From assembly GCA_012800625.1 (NCBI GenBank), contig JAAZIY010000317.1, positions 1-10,504 on the forward strand: a DNA stretch of 10,504 nucleotides, written 5' to 3'. Below, piece after piece: positions 9,101 to 10,504 of this stretch. Below the pieces are notes generated by a model. It had not been told where the DNA came from. It saw only the letters and a list, made by a program, of their open reading frames with translations, and did no database searches. The number at the start of each line of letters is the position of its first letter. The stretch's first letter is position 1. Origin of the DNA: Lentisphaerota bacterium. Lineage in GTDB: Bacteria; Verrucomicrobiota; Lentisphaeria; Oligosphaerales; Oligosphaeraceae. A program made the translations under genes and the position numbers.

Positions 9101-10265
9101 CATTGGCACTGCAGTTAAGGGTGCCGGGCCAATTGACTGGGTGACCAGCGATGCTGGCTTGCCAGTTCAGCCCTTCGCTTAAGTCCTGCAAGCTGACCCT
9201 GCCCAGCAGCAGCGGCTCGTAATCCTGCTCGCGAACCGTTATGGCGTAGGCCTGGGAGGCCAGCTTCTTGTATTGCAGCAGGGCCTCGTAACCCAGCCAC
9301 ATAAAACCACTTTCCAGCCCCACGCCGGGGCTGATCCCCCAGCCGCTACCCCAGGAATTGACGATAAGCAGTGCGCCCTGGCACTGCTCGCCAAGCTTGT
9401 TCCTATACTTGATAGTGTCATCATAGCCCACTATGGTCACCGCATGGGCATCGGGCCGGCCAGCATTTGTCGAGGGCCAGGCGTAAACTTCGTTGTTGAC
9501 GCTGTTTATCGTTTCTCCGTTGGGCAGCGTGACGGATTCGCCAGGCGCCGGATAGCTGTCAAAGTTGAGGGTGAGCGGGGCGTTCCAGGTCGCCACGGCT
9601 ATATTGCCCTGATGCAAAAACGCCTTCAGGGCCTGCAGACCGCCCGGCGTGTCAATGGCACTGAGCTGAATGCCGCCTAAGCCTTTATGCCTTAGGGCGC
9701 TGCGCATCTGCTCAACGCTGGGCAACTGACGGTAGAATATCTCTCCCCCGACCATGCCAGCGTCGCTGTAGGGCATTTCTTTCCAGGTCAAAGCGCCATG
9801 TCTGATAATTGATTTTATGCTTTGCAGTGAATTAGCGCCCCAAGGCTCATAAAGTTCGCTGTAAGCGCTTTTATTATGGCCGTGCGGGGCAATTAGCACA
9901 CCCCAGGCCGGGCTGAATATATATTCGGGGTTATCTTCCGTGTTTGGCCGCTGGGACAGGCCGCGCGACTTGGCATAATAATAACTGTATAGATAATAAT
10001 AAACTACGTAGGAACCGCAGATACCCAAAGTGCCCTGGCTGCCAACTACGGGCAAATGGGCGCTATTGACCACTCGCTGCGGCAATGCCGTTCGAGTGGC
10101 TGGCGCCTCCCAAAGCGCGAAGTCCTCCAGGATGCGGGTCTGCTCTTCGGGGGCCAGCTCCAGCAGGCCGGTAGTGCCGGGCAAAGCCTCGGCATATAGC
10201 AGAGGTCGGCAAAAAACGAAAAACAGCAGCAGGACAAAACCTAGGCAAGTATATTTTCTGCACAT
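3105..10265 (-). CDS. giant secreted papain-like cysteine peptidase with propellers and cohesin-like domain
   Basis: The product is 2386 residues. The start is ATG 10265: it follows GGGGGT by 5 nt and opens a signal peptide (MCRKYTCLGFVLLLFF, cleavage near AEA/LPG, residue 27). An upstream TTG at 10337 has neither. Residues 60-340 form a C1 papain-like peptidase with Q77 (oxyanion), C83 in QGTLGICGS, H274 in DAHAVTIVGYDD and N303 in NSWG. No inhibitory propeptide is evident. Residues 505-905 carry seven FG-GAP/VCBS calcium-loop repeats, giving one predicted seven-bladed propeller. Then come fibronectin type III-like (914-1012), InlB-B-like (1035-1108), RCC1-like (1115-1486), two InlB-B-like (1494-1657), RCC1-like (1671-2011), InlB-B-like (2028-2101) and cohesin-like (2103-2226) modules. 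Last is a duplicated module (2255-2386) with PGWMYYTAA and PGWNLLSLP, ending VYWLFQDF. No LPXTG or membrane anchor is visible. It is probably a surface or secreted adhesin-protease and first gene of an operon with the dockerin protein. Peptidase and FG-GAP calls are strong, and the cohesin call is moderate. Confidence 0.9.
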   Translation of the reverse strand: MCRKYTCLGFVLLLFFVFCRPLLYAEALPGTTGLLELAPEEQTRILEDFALWEAPATRTALPQRVVNSAHLPVVGSQGTLGICGSYVVYYYLYSYYYAKSRGLSQRPNTEDNPEYIFSPAWGVLIAPHGHNKSAYSELYEPWGANSLQSIKSIIRHGALTWKEMPYSDAGMVGGEIFYRQLPSVEQMRSALRHKGLGGIQLSAIDTPGGLQALKAFLHQGNIAVATWNAPLTLNFDSYPAPGESVTLPNGETINSVNNEVYAWPSTNAGRPDAHAVTIVGYDDTIKYRNKLGEQCQGALLIVNSWGSGWGISPGVGLESGFMWLGYEALLQYKKLASQAYAITVREQDYEPLLLGRVSLQDLSEGLNWQASIAGHPVNWPGTLNCSANGQPLDIDFPVNLYVTKSNTAFTNIVDYIQDFSSMAQSRFPSLIFEMPYIAETQPLGKLCGLEIIRRLPQEDGSFQEYSAALPNIDFSVQRYSSSYPSFSAEINILQERSLGLEDIYPQNGSAAWGDANGDGFPDLAVSSRQKDSGDNIVYLHRLYLNDKQGGLLPPIELPLPADSGAAELLWLDIDNDGDLDLVAGSDKGIHILKNNGQAHFTLAQSLPYSCGPGMLCSADFDLDGRPDLAVAGSEKTLVLFQTTAGNFSAYTLSERYNDITYSLGNFAPAIAAGDINGDSWPDLVASGRKGSEKRLLWYKNNGDYTFSPQLLPLPAAHNFSIAIADYDGDGCDDILYSGGSQDGALGSKQRFYGIMQGRGEGQPKNIAMPSGLPPLWGGRVLWADLDNDGRAEAIIGGIENQGITLGWSYGSTEQFPAKPLYRHYTRVLHWDEGSGSFLDSGMQLPSTLGFMGASMLCAVDFDNDGDLDLLSGGLITSKAGFVAGRGPGAELCKMFFLENLACGYFGQQRPNAAPAAPSALSAEALGQGKVRFNWSAPADDLTSAGALRYLLQLGTASGVYNLCSGNVAYGNAAMLLKPGLSIRRLPAGKLYWRVRAVDTSGKLSPWSGEASVDASGSEAIPSPGEPLPEQDLPLIQINAKALDSQGAESGGYVQLAGSSIQAGTGIAYVLATARPGWRFSHWEGPVDSPLARKTSVRAFEDSVVTARFVPDHELLYTAATHSAMRDRQGNVWAWSDSFLLPAATGPEWLQSEDGMPALAAASSPELRWLSLNDQQTWCGFSVGYDNAALDDPRNFPLDSLVQSHALDSSKWWTYNYAETSLALWCGGSNSMVAYFMNPSGVQSDYISFKGALMAVHPYDRWPTSATVNPGFVQAACTDSYALLLSQQGETWGIGANQCGQLGDGSQNPIDSFTPISGIPRFKALATNQAALEDQVAFSLGLDFQGRVWSWGNNRFGQLGQGTYENNDILEAQMLPPFPSPVIAIACGYRHALALCENGQVYAWGDNRQGQVGMGDGDGDGQLDQEIVAAPYALPGLDNVICIAAAARHSLALTEDEQLYGWGDNESGQINARTSAAMWTPTLVENAPKWQSDNGSLSIMLRSAADQPGSAVPYSGLGTVTPPPADYAARVGARLQVRAQDGERYRFLRWEGPVDEPDNPETWVNIGEGANSLCAVFELFAEELSLHIQSSPPEAGSTLPEAGLYSLAKNSSATLTALPRLNYVFEAWQSVSELGENARQAQFDWTFNSDLSLSAVFSPRQFRCQPKPNPDGGDYSLTSDGRLAHRVTAGSSTRLEFPEQFSEIKLLDLVGDSLALGNDGRLYAWGGNNYGELGNGASKSTYTALKDYNLVLDPDGQGHFSGAVKVYAGKNTRFAQKADGSLYIWGRMPYEELPQSRPRRVFGLKENARVIAVAEAGEMAAYAFIFLYDDGTLASWGAAEFSGTGVAHKQPAPIPGLSNVQAIAAGSGVVLALSQDGRVYVWGKSWEQNYSGALGLGANKSAQATPTLLNGLSGIKRIFVVERSCFAVDSAGKLRIWGYNGGSWFMGVGSSEPEAYFVPTLHPLAGELPEFLSIYGGGAQVLALSSTGELWRWGRNAFGYDPKQSHLLSWPEAVQDISFPGFDPSPLIQHRLQLLCDPRAEYLLSYPSGVYTLMHGDQVIIHAGSSNELQFRHWRKDGEIVSEQAFLQFTLEQDCGIEAVYEIGAAQLELGGAAAAAGATAALPLYLTSAPSSYEAFDLQVSFPDQLRFRGLDWAGSQMQPEAEFAYWPLAGETRSPGLTTLRITLQNPEVEFIAGETPLAWLLFELPWGLKEDYAVSIGLSDSSPALSRQCGAYSDLANACSTLIETESSRQPVQFQPGWMYYTAAETISAAELPGWLESLYAQGIDVSALWSWDTEQGRWLQSRELKAGQPLLLYVERGGSAGLPFAELSSEISLKPGWNLLSLPKETPIPEEARVIFKIGKDSFELHSQEQLQPGQVYWLFQDF

Positions 10266-10270
10266 AATCG

Positions 10271-10276
10271 ACCCCC
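10271..10276 (-). promoter_or_regulatory. ribosome binding site of the giant peptidase gene
   Basis: The minus strand reads GGGGGT-CGATT-ATG. This G-rich site, 5 nt before ATG 10265, resembles the rpsU and metalloprotease sites (GGGGGTGA, AAGGGTGA). It decides the start over the TTG at 10337, which has no such motif and would add 24 residues ahead of a clean signal peptide. Confidence 0.65.
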
Positions 10277-10319
10277 GGCACAGTTGTGACTGAAATTCCG
10301 CCGCGTCGAGCGTGACCTG

Positions 10320-10348
10320 AATATATATTGCAAACAATCAGCTTGCAA
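10320..10348 (-). promoter_or_regulatory. sigma70-type promoter of the two-protease operon
   Basis: Reading leftward, -35 TTGCAA (10343-10348) and -10 TATATT (10320-10325) are separated by exactly 17 bp. The -10 matches five of six consensus bases. Transcription would start near 10313 and leave a leader of about 48 nt. A second TTGCAA lies inside the spacer, giving a direct repeat that could also be an operator. The 17-bp tandem array starts about 33 bp upstream of the -35. Confidence 0.55.
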
Positions 10349-10380
10349 GAAGGTACAATATGTTTCCCGGATTTAAAAAC

Positions 10381-10504
10381 CGATTCGTCCGATAAAACGA
10401 TACGTCCGATAAAACGATACGTCCGATAAAACGATACGTCCGATAAAACGATACGTCCGATAAAACGATACGTCCGATAAAACGATACGTCCGATAAAAC
10501 GATA
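10381..10504. repeat. 17-bp tandem repeat array, seven units plus 5 bp, running off the window
   Basis: The unit on the plus strand is CGATACGTCCGATAAAA. Seven complete copies are followed by CGATA at the window end. Only the first copy differs, with CGATT in place of CGATA. Each unit is itself a 9+8 bp near-duplication (CGATACGTC and CGATAAAA), so CGATA/CGATT recurs every 8-9 bp. The minus strand is free of stop codons through the array in all frames, while the plus strand has TAA in every frame. It lies upstream of the operon promoter. The full copy number cannot be seen. Confidence 0.95.

Noticed and set aside
10263..10337. TTG start at 10337 for the giant peptidase
   Set aside because: It would add 24 non-hydrophobic residues before the signal peptide, lies within a few bases of the predicted -10 element, and has no ribosome binding site.
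10381..10504. CRISPR array
   Set aside because: Units are 17 bp and contiguous with no spacers, so this is a simple tandem array.

Overview
The window reads as a piece of a Gram-negative-type bacterial chromosome or contig, with every supported gene on the minus strand. Gene order in the direction of transcription is: a giant secreted multidomain protein (3105-10265), a secreted metalloprotease-like protein (477-3056), and ribosomal protein bS21 (122-283). Coding DNA is GC-rich and the intergenic DNA is AT-rich. Dockerin-like and cohesin-like modules, integrin-type FG-GAP repeats, RCC1 repeats, InlB-B-like repeats and a C-terminal 'PGWNLLSLP' module together suggest an environmental anaerobe, possibly from the PVC superphylum (Lentisphaerota-like). 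That assignment is inference only and is weak.

Right edge (10266-10504): a perfect head-to-tail array of a 17-bp unit runs off the window end. It is followed, in transcription order, by a good sigma70-type promoter (-35 TTGCAA, 17-bp spacer, -10 TATATT) and a GGGGGT ribosome binding site. These lead into a 2386-residue protein with a signal peptide. Its modules in order are a papain-like cysteine peptidase with a complete Cys/His/Asn set, a seven-repeat FG-GAP propeller, a fibronectin type III-like domain, an InlB-like repeat, an RCC1-like propeller, two InlB-like repeats, a second RCC1-like propeller, another InlB-like repeat, a cohesin-like domain, and a duplicated C-terminal module.

Middle (477-3104): after only 48 bp, which hold a four-unit degenerate 10-bp repeat and a ribosome binding site, comes an 859-residue secreted protein. 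It has a dockerin at its extreme N-terminus, a ZU5-like segment and an HExxH zinc metallopeptidase core. The short gap makes a two-gene operon likely. A cohesin-like module on the first product and a dockerin on the second suggest that two different proteases could assemble outside the cell.

Left edge (1-476): rpsU (53 residues) has its own strong Shine-Dalgarno sequence, folded into a small CCCC-GAGA-GGGG hairpin, and its own candidate promoter. A 19-bp sequence at 440-458 is the inverted partner of the decamer repeat at 3087-3105, so imperfect inverted repeats bracket the metalloprotease gene. Positions 1-121 contain only weak hairpins.
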